A stretch of 64,000 bases of DNA from Dictyoglomus thermophilum H-6-12. Its GTDB lineage: Bacteria; Dictyoglomota; Dictyoglomia; Dictyoglomales; Dictyoglomaceae. Both the position numbers and the translations under genes were made by a program. This document shows, piece after piece, positions 8,511 to 16,253 of the stretch. The stretch is taken from the NCBI RefSeq assembly GCF_000020965.1, contig NC_011297.1, forward strand, positions 1,770,525 to 1,834,524. The letters run 5' to 3'. Under the pieces are notes generated by a model. The model was not told the DNA's origin and made no database searches. It was given only the letters and a program-made list of their open reading frames with translations. Position 1 is the stretch's first letter; every line of letters starts with the position of its first letter.

Positions 8511-8970
8511 TGAGAAAGAATAAAAAAGGATCTTACTAACTGCTTTTACCCATTTTTATAAAAGTCTATTTTAAATATCCAATTAAATTTAAAATAATTA
8601 TATAAAACATCTTATCATAGAAATTTCAAAACCACAAAAATTTGTCCTTTGACAATCAAATAATATTAAAGTAAAATACCCCACAAAAAGGAAGGGGATG
8701 AAAAGTAGAATCATTTTCTCTGAGTCTCTTAGACTCAGTAGCCCTATAAAAGAAAATAAGGAGGTATTTTAATGAAAAAATTAGAGATTGTAAAAAATAT
8801 TTTAGTCCAATGCCCCTTAGAAGGTCTGTAAGATTTCTAATTCAAATATTAGTCCTATTCACATGTTCTGTAACTATACTTAGAATTTTCGTAGATATTT
8901 TTTCCATGGTAATTATTAAATTGGGAGAATGGACAGATAAACTATTAAAATTATTAGGATTATGATCTAA
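8511..8970 (+). repeat. Cassette repeat, copy B (peptide gene deleted)
   Basis: Homologous to 1408-2222. The leader (8511-8700) joins almost directly to the last codons of the secreted-peptide gene (8706-8750), so about 300 nt encoding the peptide are missing. The intergenic Shine-Dalgarno and the membrane-protein gene remain. The junction creates a 24-codon ORF from ATG 8698, which is probably meaningless. Confidence 0.7.
8810..8965 (+). CDS. Small membrane protein of cassette B
   Basis: A 51-aa protein with a basic start (LRRSVRFLIQ), one hydrophobic helix and the C-terminal WTDKLLKLLGL shared with copy A. Synonymous and conservative differences between the copies suggest selection on the protein. 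The nearest Shine-Dalgarno (AGGAGG at 8759-8764) belongs to an out-of-frame ATG at 8772 that encodes a 19-residue peptide, as in copy A. Its secreted-peptide partner is deleted here. If it is an immunity protein, this could be an orphan immunity gene. Confidence 0.5.
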   Translation: MPLRRSVRFLIQILVLFTCSVTILRIFVDIFSMVIIKLGEWTDKLLKLLGL

Positions 8971-9186
8971 TTCTTTCGTAAATAAAAGGATGATAGAAAA
9001 CCTATTTGGAAGCCAACAAATATAATACAAATTGGCATTTGACAGAAACATAGGTATTACTTTTAAGGAGCAAAGATAAATTTGTTGGGTAAGCAAAAAC
9101 GACTTCCCAAAGGGGAAAGCATTGAGAATAGCCTTCGCAAACCTAAAAGATTAAACCAAACCTGTGAAATTTCAAAAATGTATGTT

Positions 9187-9195
9187 TGATATAAT
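9187..9195 (+). promoter_or_regulatory. Extended -10 promoter of the decayed MNT/HEPN module
   Basis: TGATATAAT, a perfect extended -10, lies 34 nt before the TTG that starts the decayed nucleotidyltransferase gene. No -35 box is evident at the usual distance. Confidence 0.5.
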
Positions 9196-9229
9196 ATTTT
9201 CAAGAGATCTATTTATAAAAGGGAAAAGG

Positions 9230-9722
9230 TTGAAAGAGAAAATTATTAGAGAAGTTATAACTAATTATTCTTTTAGAAGCTGGCTTTACTTTAAGCCAAA
9301 TAATATTATTTGGCTCTAAAGCTAGAAGTGATTTTGTAGAAGAGAGTGATTGGGATATTCTAATTTTAGTAAAGGAAAAACTAACATTAGCAGAAAGAAA
9401 AAGGCTCTGGCGAAGAATATACTATGCTATGCATTCCCACTTTCCTGGTTCTTCTTTTGACATAATTATAAAGAGTGAGGATACCTTTGAGATGAAAAAA
9501 GATATAGCTAATACCATTTCCAATAAGGCTTATACAGAAGGAATAAAATTATGAAAGAAGAAATCATTCTTAGGTAGTTAAAAAAGGCTGATAATGATCT
9601 CAAAGTAGTATCTTGATATTGAAGATGCATCTACAGATATCATATGTTTTCATTGTCAACAGGCTATTAAAAAATACTTAAAATCATTTCTCACTTATGT
9701 AGATGTTAAAGCTATAATTTAG
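9230..9722 (+). pseudogene. Decayed MNT nucleotidyltransferase + HEPN pair
   Basis: The first part (TTG 9230 to TGA 9554) encodes an MNT domain with IILFGSKARSDF and ESDWDILI, but a frameshift near 9275-9283 separates the first ~15 residues from the rest. The HEPN gene starts at ATG 9551 (ATGA overlap). It is broken by TAG at codon 9, TGA soon after, and a frameshift; the HEPN core HCQQAIKKYLKS is still readable up to TAG 9722. This is a different MNT/HEPN subfamily (HEPN of the COG2250 type) from the two intact neighbours. It is clearly non-functional. Confidence 0.8.
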
Positions 9723-9779
9723 CCATAAGAGTTAAGGATTTTATTTTAAAGAAAATTACTCTATTATCTCAGAAGGCTG

Positions 9780-9788
9780 TGCTATAAT
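9780..9788 (+). promoter_or_regulatory. Extended -10 promoter, leaderless type (copy 2)
   Basis: TGCTATAAT, 9 nt before the ATG at 9798 and no Shine-Dalgarno. It is identical in sequence and spacing to the element at 4152-4160. Confidence 0.75.
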
Positions 9789-9797
9789 AATTATGCT

Positions 9798-10223
9798 ATG
9801 TTTGATAAATTCTTTTCCCTTTCAGAAGATATTAAGAAAGAAATAATTGAAAAGATAAAAAATATTCTCATACAAGAAGAATATATTGTTTTTGCCTATA
9901 TTTTTGGATCCTTTTTAAATGATCCCTCCTTTAGAGATATAGATATAGGTATTTTTGTAGACAATATAAATTTAGATGAAGATTTTGAAGTTAAGTTGAT
10001 AGATAAAATCTCAAAAAGCATTAATTTACCTTTTGAGATCATAGATTTAAGAATAATTAATAAGGCTAAACATTCCTTCTTAAATAACATATTTAGAACA
10101 GGACTCTTATTATTTACAAAGAATGAAAAATTACTTACTGATTTAATAGAAGAAACTTCCTTAGAAGCTATTGCTAATGAATATATCTCTCAACTCTCTT
10201 TAAAGGAACTCCTTTCTCTATGA
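9798..10223 (+). CDS. MNT-domain nucleotidyltransferase antitoxin (copy 2)
   Basis: A 141-aa MNT nucleotidyltransferase with Gly37-Ser38, Asp47-x-Asp49 and a third acidic residue near Asp83. The first ~40 codons and the promoter are almost identical to copy 1 (4170); the remainder has diverged strongly. It overlaps the following HEPN gene by 4 nt (ATGA). The expected role is AMPylation and neutralisation of the HEPN toxin, with the divergent C-terminal half giving partner specificity. Confidence 0.85.
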   Translation: MFDKFFSLSEDIKKEIIEKIKNILIQEEYIVFAYIFGSFLNDPSFRDIDIGIFVDNINLDEDFEVKLIDKISKSINLPFEIIDLRIINKAKHSFLNNIFRTGLLLFTKNEKLLTDLIEETSLEAIANEYISQLSLKELLSL

Positions 10224-10636
10224 ATATTGATTTGGAGAAAATTAAGCAAAGAGTATCAGATATCATAGAATCAATAGAGGAAATTAATAAGTTAACCTCT
10301 ATGGATGAAGGGGAATTTTGGGTAGATAAAAGAAATATAGCCTCATTAAAATATTTTCTTCTTCAGGCAATAGAAGCATTAGGAAGTATATGTGTACATA
10401 TTTGTGCTAAAAAACTTAACAGAGGAGTTTCCAGTATAGGTGAGTGCATAGAATTACTTCAAAAAGAAAATATAATCTCCCTTGATTTGTTTGTAAGACT
10501 CAAAAAAATGATAGGATTTAGAAATAGATTGATACATAGATATTGGGAGATAGATGACAAAAAGGTTTATGAGTATGCCCAAAAAGACCTTAAGGATCTC
10601 TATGACTTTATCAACGAAATTAAAAAATTGTTTTAA
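10220..10636 (+). CDS. HepT-like HEPN ribonuclease toxin (copy 2)
   Basis: A 138-aa helical protein with an intact RX4HXY motif: Arg101, His106, Tyr108 in RNRLIHRYW. The N-terminus (NIDLEKIKQR) matches the decayed fragment at 11429-11557, so that fragment derives from the same subfamily. It is coupled to the MNT gene by an ATGA overlap. Predicted RNase toxin inhibited by its MNT partner. Confidence 0.85.
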   Translation: MNIDLEKIKQRVSDIIESIEEINKLTSMDEGEFWVDKRNIASLKYFLLQAIEALGSICVHICAKKLNRGVSSIGECIELLQKENIISLDLFVRLKKMIGFRNRLIHRYWEIDDKKVYEYAQKDLKDLYDFINEIKKLF

Positions 10637-10863
10637 ATTTCTTCATGCTTGCCTATATTTAGAGTATACTGAGACAAGATAAATATATCCACTAATTTAG
10701 CAACTGAATTATAAATTGCAAACTTTTCACATCTTCCAGTGTGAACAGTTCATCCTATTGGATACTAAGAAATTTTTAGGATTAATAGTAAAGTAGAGGC
10801 TGAAGTAAGGTATACCAAGTAGACCGAAGAGATAGAAATTATGAAACCACTTGTTGCTGTCCT

Positions 10864-11170
10864 TTAAAAACCTATATATTTATTAAACTTCTTTTTATCA
10901 GGAACAACAAATGAAATAATGAAATTTATAGTACCTGTGATTATTACATTGGATATAGCTTTTACTATATTTACGGAATTTTCTCAGTATATATAATCCA
11001 GAAAGAGAAGCTAAAATAGTCAGTACTCCAGCTCCTGTAAGACCAAAAACAGGATAAAAAAGGACAAATTTAGCGTTCCAGAAAAATGAAAAGGAAAGAT
11101 CTCCCACAGGGGAAAGAGCTATGCTTAAAATAAAAATTCTTAGTCTCATTTCATCCTTTTCATGATTCAT
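10864..11170 (-). pseudogene. Frameshifted small membrane protein
   Basis: From ATG 11170 one frame encodes two hydrophobic segments and then switches abruptly to an unlikely polar/aromatic tail. From about 10980 the next frame reads as another hydrophobic helix and a basic end (VVPDKKKFNKYIGF), stopping at 10864. Joined, they make a ~100-aa protein with three membrane helices, so I infer one frameshift. Family not recognised. Confidence 0.45.
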
Positions 11171-11335
11171 AAAGTCTTACCGTGCTAATATATTCTTTTT
11201 TTATCCCTTGTAGGTTTATTAATAAACTTTCTCCCCCAAAAGAAATCCTGAATTTTTTCTTCCAAAATCTCACAATAGAAACTAATTCTGCTCTCTGATT
11301 TATAGGTTTATATTTAGGTTTTTGAAATAAACACC
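11161..11335 (-). other. Anonymous ORF fragment
   Basis: About 58 open codons without a start, containing KPINQRAELVSIVRFWKKKF and ending at TGA 11161, just inside the start of the next gene. The composition is protein-like, but I cannot assign it. Probably a remnant. Confidence 0.25.
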
Positions 11336-11428
11336 ATACTTAAGCCTCAATTTAAAGAGATTTAAGCTAAGTTTTATATATAAATTTATTAGACTCCATT
11401 TTCTCATAAGTTTCAGAAATTAGGTGGG

Positions 11429-11557
11429 TTAAACTTTGTTATAAGGAAGTATTTTAAAGCTTGCTATATTTCTTTTATCAAACCAGAACTCATTTACATC
11501 TAAGGATTCATTAAAATCGGAAATTCTCCGTTTGATTTTTTCAAGATCAATCCGCAT
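11429..11557 (-). pseudogene. HepT-like HEPN toxin remnant
   Basis: Forty-two codons from ATG 11557 encode RIDLEKIKRRISDF and FWFDKRNIASFK, clearly homologous to residues 1-45 of the intact toxin at 10220. The RX4HXY region is lost. It lies directly after the antitoxin remnant at 11589-11714 on the same strand. Confidence 0.75.
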
Positions 11558-11588
11558 TAAGGAAGAAACTCTCTTAAAGAAAGGTAGA

Positions 11589-11714
11589 TTAATTTTCTTC
11601 AGATGTCAATAAATATGCAAAAATTATACTTTCTTCTTCCTGAAGAATTCTTTTAAACTCTTCAATAACCTTTTTTCTTTCTCTCTCATCAAGAAAGTAA
11701 AATTCCTTGTTCAC
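11589..11714 (-). pseudogene. MNT antitoxin remnant
   Basis: Forty-one codons from GTG 11714, encoding ERKKVIEEFKRILQEEESII-type sequence that aligns with residues 1-36 of the two intact MNT proteins. It ends in a stop where the GS motif should be, so no catalytic residues remain. The GTG overlaps the TGA of the upstream ABC permease. A minus-strand TGATATAAT lies just before it. Confidence 0.7.
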
Positions 11715-12271
11715 AAAAATATTATATCATCGTTTTTTAGCTTAAAATATGAGCTTAAAATACAGAGACTCAAAAATAATATTATCCCTAAGATAGAGAA
11801 TATGGAAAATTTAAAGAAAATAAAGATAAAAAACATAAATATTGAAACCATAAAGATGATTCCTTTTGCATAGCTATTTTTTAGAGAATATATAATAGTA
11901 AAAATTTCAAAAAGAATGAATAAAAAGGGAACCGCTACTATTAGCCAGAAAAGTAAAAGAAAAGAGAACTCTAAATGGCCAAAGAGAATTAAAAAAGTAG
12001 ACAAAATTAGCTGATACTTAAATAAAGAAGGAAAAAGTTTTCTAAAATAGAATATAGTTTCACGCTTTATAATACCTTTGATGTCCATGGGAGTACCTAA
12101 CAAATTTTCATAAATTCCAAGCTCTTTATTAAAAGTAACGTTACTATTCAAGCTTAAGGAATACATGGAAATCTGTAAAATAGTATAAATGCCGAAAAAC
12201 TCATATGAAATTTTTTGATTGTAAAATTTTGTTAGAATTAAAAAGAGTAAAACTCCTAATATATCTACCAC
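11711..12271 (-). CDS. Small ABC-type permease (second) of the sactipeptide operon
   Basis: A 186-aa membrane protein with about five to six helices and a central charged segment (NKELGIYENLLGTP) that echoes the LENLLATPLE segment of the preceding permease. In ABC-2 permeases this is the coupling helix that touches the ATPase. It overlaps the preceding permease by 7 nt and is the last intact gene of the operon. I infer that it forms a heteromeric transporter with the upstream ATPase and permease, to export or give immunity to the modified peptide. Confidence 0.65.
   Translation of the reverse strand: MVDILGVLLFLILTKFYNQKISYEFFGIYTILQISMYSLSLNSNVTFNKELGIYENLLGTPMDIKGIIKRETIFYFRKLFPSLFKYQLILSTFLILFGHLEFSFLLLFWLIVAVPFLFILFEIFTIIYSLKNSYAKGIIFMVSIFMFFIFIFFKFSIFSILGIILFLSLCILSSYFKLKNDDIIFL
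11721..11729 (-). promoter_or_regulatory. Extended -10 element at the antitoxin remnant
   Basis: Minus-strand TGATATAAT inside the 3' end of the permease gene, only 6 nt before the GTG of the antitoxin remnant. This is the same leaderless geometry as the intact modules. Confidence 0.5.
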
Positions 12272-12936
12272 ATTATACTCCTTACTATTCTCTCTACATT
12301 AAGTTTTTTCTTAAAGTTGATTGAGTATATTAACACTATTAAAGATATCAATAAAGTTAGTATTAAAAGTAGCAATTGTGGAAATTCTAATTTTAAAAAG
12401 GATGGACCAATAGAGAAGAGATAAATAAGAAATGTAGAAACTCTTAATCCTTTAGTTAAAGCTCCCATAGGATTTGCAGTAGATATAAGAGTAGATACAT
12501 AAATATTTGAGATACCCCATAAGTATAAGGGATGAGTAAAAAAAATGGAAAAAAGAAATGTAATAAGATCTTTAGACCAAAGAAAAATAGAAATTTGAAA
12601 AAGTAGAGTAGGAGTGTAAAGAGCAATAAAAACCACAAGACTTTTTGAGAAAATAATTCTATTAAGTTCCAGAGGTGTTGCTAATAGATTTTCAAGCCCT
12701 CCACTAATTTGCTCCCTTATATTTTCTCCAATAGGATAAAGATTTAAAAAAAAGTACAATAAAACAAAACTATAAATAGTAGAAAAATAAAGAGGCATGA
12801 AAGAATTTTTTGTGGCCTTATATAAAAATCCAAGACTATAACCTGTGACAGTAAAAAGAATAATAACAAAAATGTATAAAACTACAAAACTTTTATTAGA
12901 ATAAGTTACTTTAAACTCTTTCCAAATATATTTCAT
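12265..12936 (-). CDS. ABC-2 type permease of the sactipeptide operon
   Basis: A 223-aa protein with about six membrane helices and the coupling-helix segment ISGGLENLLATPLE near residues 78-91. The start ATG 12936 overlaps the end of the ATPase gene by 26 nt, and the following permease overlaps by 7 nt, so the three are translated as a unit. The expected role is export of the mature peptide, or self-protection by pumping it off the membrane. In the subtilosin alb cluster, transport functions sit next to the radical SAM gene in a similar way. Confidence 0.7.
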   Translation of the reverse strand: MKYIWKEFKVTYSNKSFVVLYIFVIILFTVTGYSLGFLYKATKNSFMPLYFSTIYSFVLLYFFLNLYPIGENIREQISGGLENLLATPLELNRIIFSKSLVVFIALYTPTLLFQISIFLWSKDLITFLFSIFFTHPLYLWGISNIYVSTLISTANPMGALTKGLRVSTFLIYLFSIGPSFLKLEFPQLLLLILTLLISLIVLIYSINFKKKLNVERIVRSIMW

Positions 12937-13630
12937 CTTTTAAATAAAGATAAATATCTTCTAAAGAGTATTTTTTATATTTTTCCTTTAAATCTTCAAC
13001 TTTTCCATACTCTAATAAATTTCCTTCTCTTATTATTCCTATGTGAGTACATAATTTTTCTACTTCTGTGAGTTCGTGAGAAGATAAAAGTATAGTTTTT
13101 CCCTCTTCTCTTAATTTTTTAATGTATTCTCTAAACCATATTTTTGTTTCTATATCAAGTCCTACAGTAGGTTCATCCAAGATTAATAAATCAGGATTAT
13201 GGATTAAAGCTCTTGCAAGAGCTAATTTTTGTTGCATTCCTCGGGAGAAAATTTCTACTTTATCGTCTTTTCTTTCCCAAAGTCCTACCTCTTTAAGTAG
13301 AAATTCTATTTTAGATCTATCATGGACTTTATAGATATCAGCATATAGAAGTATATTTTCTATACAGGATAATTTAGGATATAATCCTGTTTTATGAAGT
13401 ATAAAGCCAATTTTTTCTTTTGTTTTTCCTATCTCTTTTCCCAAAATTTCAACTTTTCCAGAAGTAGGTTCAAAGAGTCCTAAAATAATCCTTATTATTG
13501 TAGTCTTTCCTGCTCCATTTGGTCCCAAAAGACCAAATATGCTACCTTTTTCTACTTTAAAAGAGACATCCTTTAATATTATCCTTTTTCCTATTACTTT
13601 ACTAACCTTTGAAAAAGTTATAACTTCCAT
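12911..13630 (-). CDS. ABC transporter ATP-binding protein of the sactipeptide operon
   Basis: A 239-aa ATPase with Walker A GPNGAGKTT, signature FSRGMQQKLALARAL, Walker B LLILDEP and H-loop LSSHE, all intact. It is of the CcmA/bacitracin-resistance type, which energises small ABC-2 permeases. It follows the second radical SAM gene by 34 nt and overlaps the first permease. It probably drives export of, or immunity to, the peptide encoded at the head of the operon. Confidence 0.85.
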   Translation of the reverse strand: MEVITFSKVSKVIGKRIILKDVSFKVEKGSIFGLLGPNGAGKTTIIRIILGLFEPTSGKVEILGKEIGKTKEKIGFILHKTGLYPKLSCIENILLYADIYKVHDRSKIEFLLKEVGLWERKDDKVEIFSRGMQQKLALARALIHNPDLLILDEPTVGLDIETKIWFREYIKKLREEGKTILLSSHELTEVEKLCTHIGIIREGNLLEYGKVEDLKEKYKKYSLEDIYLYLKDEIYLERV

Positions 13631-13664
13631 AAGACAAAATTCCTTTTTATTTTTTAGTAATTTA

Positions 13665-14681
13665 TCATCTTAAATTGATATACCACAAAGGCAAATCTCT
13701 TAAACAATATTCTTCTTTTCCTTTTATCATAAAATACCATGCGCTTACAACTTTTCTTATAGTTTCAATACTTACTTCTTTTACATTATAAACTATATTG
13801 CCAAGAAGAACAGCCAAATTTATCTTCATAACCTCACAAATCGAAGAGGATTTTGTATTAAAATATGATTTTATCCATATCTCCTTCAATTCATTCTCCT
13901 TTATATTTCCTAGACTTCTTCTCACATAAGGACACTTTGTTATACTTCCATCTGGATTTACATTTAGAAGCATTCTACCACCAGTACATCTAAGATTTCC
14001 AAGAACTTCATAGAATTCATCTAGTTCGTTGATAGGTTCATAATCTATGTAAGATATATTTTCATTATATTTCTCGTGAAGTACTAATATTTGTCTTAGC
14101 AATATCTCACAAATTTCTACATTTAAATCCTTTTTAATAATTGGAGAAAATCTTAAAGTTCTAATATTGTTGTTTATTGCAAAGTTTAAAAATTGTTCAA
14201 TTTCATTAATGTTGTCATAACTTATAGGTATATTAAGATTTACACCTATTCCTTCATGATTTAAATAATTTATAGCCATTAAAATTTTTCTATAAGCTCC
14301 ACTACCTTTTATTTTATCAATTTTATATTCTTCTGTACTATCTAACGTTAATCTAACAGCATCAACCCCTATATCTTTAAGTTTTTTAGCTATATATTTA
14401 TTTATTAGTGTACCATTACTCATAAGTATTATTACCAATCCTAATTTATTCGCATGATCTAATATATCATATATATCACTTCTTAGAAGAGGTTCTCCAC
14501 CAGCTATCATTAAGTAGTAAGTTTTAAGTTCTATTGTTGAGTTCAATATTTTTTCTATACTATTCCTATCTAATTCGTCAGTAAACTCTTTTGCTGCACA
14601 GTAATAACAGTTCAAATTACATCTACTGGTGCAATTTAATATAATTGCAGCTAAGTTTTTCATTGCTATCACACATATCAC
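13665..14681 (-). CDS. Radical SAM enzyme (second) of the sactipeptide operon
   Basis: A radical SAM protein of 332-338 aa. Start choice is uncertain: GTG 14681, GTG 14672 or ATG 14663. The Shine-Dalgarno GAGGTGAT ends about 5 nt before GTG 14672 and 13 nt before ATG 14663. Counting from ATG 14663, the [4Fe-4S] motif is Cys15, Cys19, Cys22 (CNLNCYYC) and the GGEP motif is at 55-58. The C-terminal part has a SPASM/twitch-like CTGGRML...GSITKCPY segment with LGNIKENELKEIW, but few of the other auxiliary Cys. It lies 48 nt after the AlbA-like gene. Probable role: a second modification of the nine-Cys peptide, such as further thioethers or epimerisation; which one cannot be told from sequence. 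Confidence 0.8.
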   Translation of the reverse strand: MICVIAMKNLAAIILNCTSRCNLNCYYCAAKEFTDELDRNSIEKILNSTIELKTYYLMIAGGEPLLRSDIYDILDHANKLGLVIILMSNGTLINKYIAKKLKDIGVDAVRLTLDSTEEYKIDKIKGSGAYRKILMAINYLNHEGIGVNLNIPISYDNINEIEQFLNFAINNNIRTLRFSPIIKKDLNVEICEILLRQILVLHEKYNENISYIDYEPINELDEFYEVLGNLRCTGGRMLLNVNPDGSITKCPYVRRSLGNIKENELKEIWIKSYFNTKSSSICEVMKINLAVLLGNIVYNVKEVSIETIRKVVSAWYFMIKGKEEYCLRDLPLWYINLR

Positions 14682-14729
14682 CTCATATAAAAATATTGCG
14701 ATAACTCAAAAATTTTTACAAAACTTGTT

Positions 14730-16133
14730 TTAATATACAATACTCTTTTTAATAAAACAAACTAAATTATTGTCAATAATATCGCTATATTCAATAAGCC
14801 TTTTACCTTCCCATTCACATTTATCATAATTCTTAGCAGTAATTACTGCCTTAACTATACAGTTATTACAAAAGGCATAAAATTTACAATTTTTACAAGA
14901 CTCATATCGAGGAAGAGGAATTTCAGATAGTTCTTCTAAAATTTTATTTTTTAATATTTTTGCTCCTTCTTCAAAAATATTCCCGATTTTAAATAAAGTT
15001 ATAGGACTATTAACACATATTCTTAAATTTCCGTCTGGCCCTAATACAAATGTTCTCCATCCAGCACCGCAATTTTCTTCGCCTAAAGACATTTTTCTTA
15101 TAGAAGAAGGAGGCAAAAAGTTAATCATATAATGATATTTTTTAAGAATGTATTTGGACATTGCTTCGTACTTCATCCATTCTTCATCTCTTACGATACT
15201 CCAATCTATATTACTTCCTCTACCAAAAGAATTACATAGGTCCCATGCAAAACTAACAGCTCCTAACTTTTTTGCCAAAAGTAAAGTATTTTCAACATCC
15301 ATCATGTTTTCAGGAGCAATACTCATCGCAACTCTCACAATAAAACCATCATTACTTAATTTTGCAATTATTTTACACGCTTTTTCCCATGAACCTTTTA
15401 CACCTCTAAATTTATCATGAAATTCTGGTGTTGAACTATCTAAACTCACATTTATTAACAACTTATCAGAATTTATTTTTAAAAATTTATAGACTTGTTC
15501 TTCTATTGTAGTCCCATTTGTTAATATAGCGACAAGTTCTAATTTACTCAAAAGATAGCTTAATATTTCAATAAAATTAGGATGTAAAGTAGGTTCTCCA
15601 CCTGTCAATTCTACCATTCGGAGTCCTTTTTTAGTTAATACTTCTACAATTTTAAATAATTTATCTTTCTCTATAAAAATCCCTTCGCAAGTAGAACTTC
15701 TATAACAATGCAAACATCTCAAATTACATCTATCAGTCAACTCGATAGCAAGATGAATTGGATAAAAATATTCTCTGTCTCCTGTTACTAAATGCGAAGA
15801 ACAGTAGGGTTTTGGTGTATCACTAAATTCTATCCAGCCCTTAAAATAAGCATTTTCAATATATTTATATATATTGTTTTTTAATACTTCAAAATGTTTT
15901 ATTATATTAGAAAGAGAGGTTTTTCCATCGATTCTTAATAATATATTCCCATAATCTTTATTTATTACCTCCATATTATATCCGTATACACTTTCAACTT
16001 TATCACCAATACTACAAAAAATTAATGTTTTTGTAGGCATCAAATGCATAGCTCTTATCTTATCCGTTAGGTAAGGATAAACATTTCCACTTTTAATAAG
16101 ATTTATCCCTATGGAACTCTCCATTTTATTCAC
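14730..16133 (-). CDS. albA: AlbA-like radical SAM/SPASM sactisynthase
   Basis: A 467-aa enzyme. Residues ~45-105 look like a PqqD-type peptide-recognition domain. The radical SAM cluster is Cys136, Cys140, Cys143 (CNLRCLHC), with TGGEP at 178-182. The SPASM domain has Cys355, Cys373, Cys413, Cys416, Cys422, Cys425 and Cys439 for two further [4Fe-4S] clusters. From memory of B. subtilis AlbA, shared segments include SLDS...FHD.FRG.KGS, VRVAMS, FGRG and NCGAGW. AlbA links Cys sulfurs to alpha-carbons of Phe/Thr in subtilosin A. Context agrees: the subtilosin-like peptide gene is immediately upstream, separated by a hairpin. The gene symbol is by homology. Confidence 0.85.
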   Translation of the reverse strand: MNKMESSIGINLIKSGNVYPYLTDKIRAMHLMPTKTLIFCSIGDKVESVYGYNMEVINKDYGNILLRIDGKTSLSNIIKHFEVLKNNIYKYIENAYFKGWIEFSDTPKPYCSSHLVTGDREYFYPIHLAIELTDRCNLRCLHCYRSSTCEGIFIEKDKLFKIVEVLTKKGLRMVELTGGEPTLHPNFIEILSYLLSKLELVAILTNGTTIEEQVYKFLKINSDKLLINVSLDSSTPEFHDKFRGVKGSWEKACKIIAKLSNDGFIVRVAMSIAPENMMDVENTLLLAKKLGAVSFAWDLCNSFGRGSNIDWSIVRDEEWMKYEAMSKYILKKYHYMINFLPPSSIRKMSLGEENCGAGWRTFVLGPDGNLRICVNSPITLFKIGNIFEEGAKILKNKILEELSEIPLPRYESCKNCKFYAFCNNCIVKAVITAKNYDKCEWEGKRLIEYSDIIDNNLVCFIKKSIVY

Positions 16134-16216
16134 CTCTTTTTAATTGTTTAATAACCCTAAGACATTTAAATCAAAATATGCAATCTTTTTAAGTTGTATA
16201 TTCATTGTTCAAAGGA

Positions 16217-16242
16217 GGGTCTACCTTAGATAAGGTAGACCC
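16217..16242 (-). terminator. Perfect hairpin between precursor and albA-like gene (attenuator)
   Basis: GGGTCTACCTTA and its exact complement TAAGGTAGACCC flank two bases, giving a 12-bp perfect stem (the terminal A-T pairs would open to form the loop). On the minus strand it lies 11 nt after the peptide stop codon and 84 nt before the radical SAM gene, followed by a short T-rich stretch. It probably terminates most transcripts, or stabilises the short peptide mRNA, so that the peptide is made in excess over its enzymes. Confidence 0.7.
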
Positions 16243-16253
16243 CATCTTAGTAA

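Noticed and set aside
8698-8772. 24-codon ORF beginning ATGAAAAGT in copy B, considered as a new peptide
   Set aside because: It is created by the deletion that removed the peptide gene and reads the old C-terminal codons in another frame.
8842-9096. Minus-strand ORF of 84 codons opposite the copy-B membrane-protein gene
   Set aside because: It lies antisense to a conserved small gene and a non-coding stretch, has no ribosome site and an implausible composition.
9070-9175. GC-richer stretch with CTTCCC...GGGGAAAG and repeated AAACC motifs, considered as a riboswitch
   Set aside because: The only stem is 5-6 bp, and I could not match any known riboswitch core (c-di-GMP, preQ1 and fluoride considered). 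It leads only to a decayed gene.
15148-15420. Plus-strand ORF of 90 codons inside the AlbA-like gene
   Set aside because: Antisense shadow of a well-supported radical SAM gene; no ribosome site or motif.
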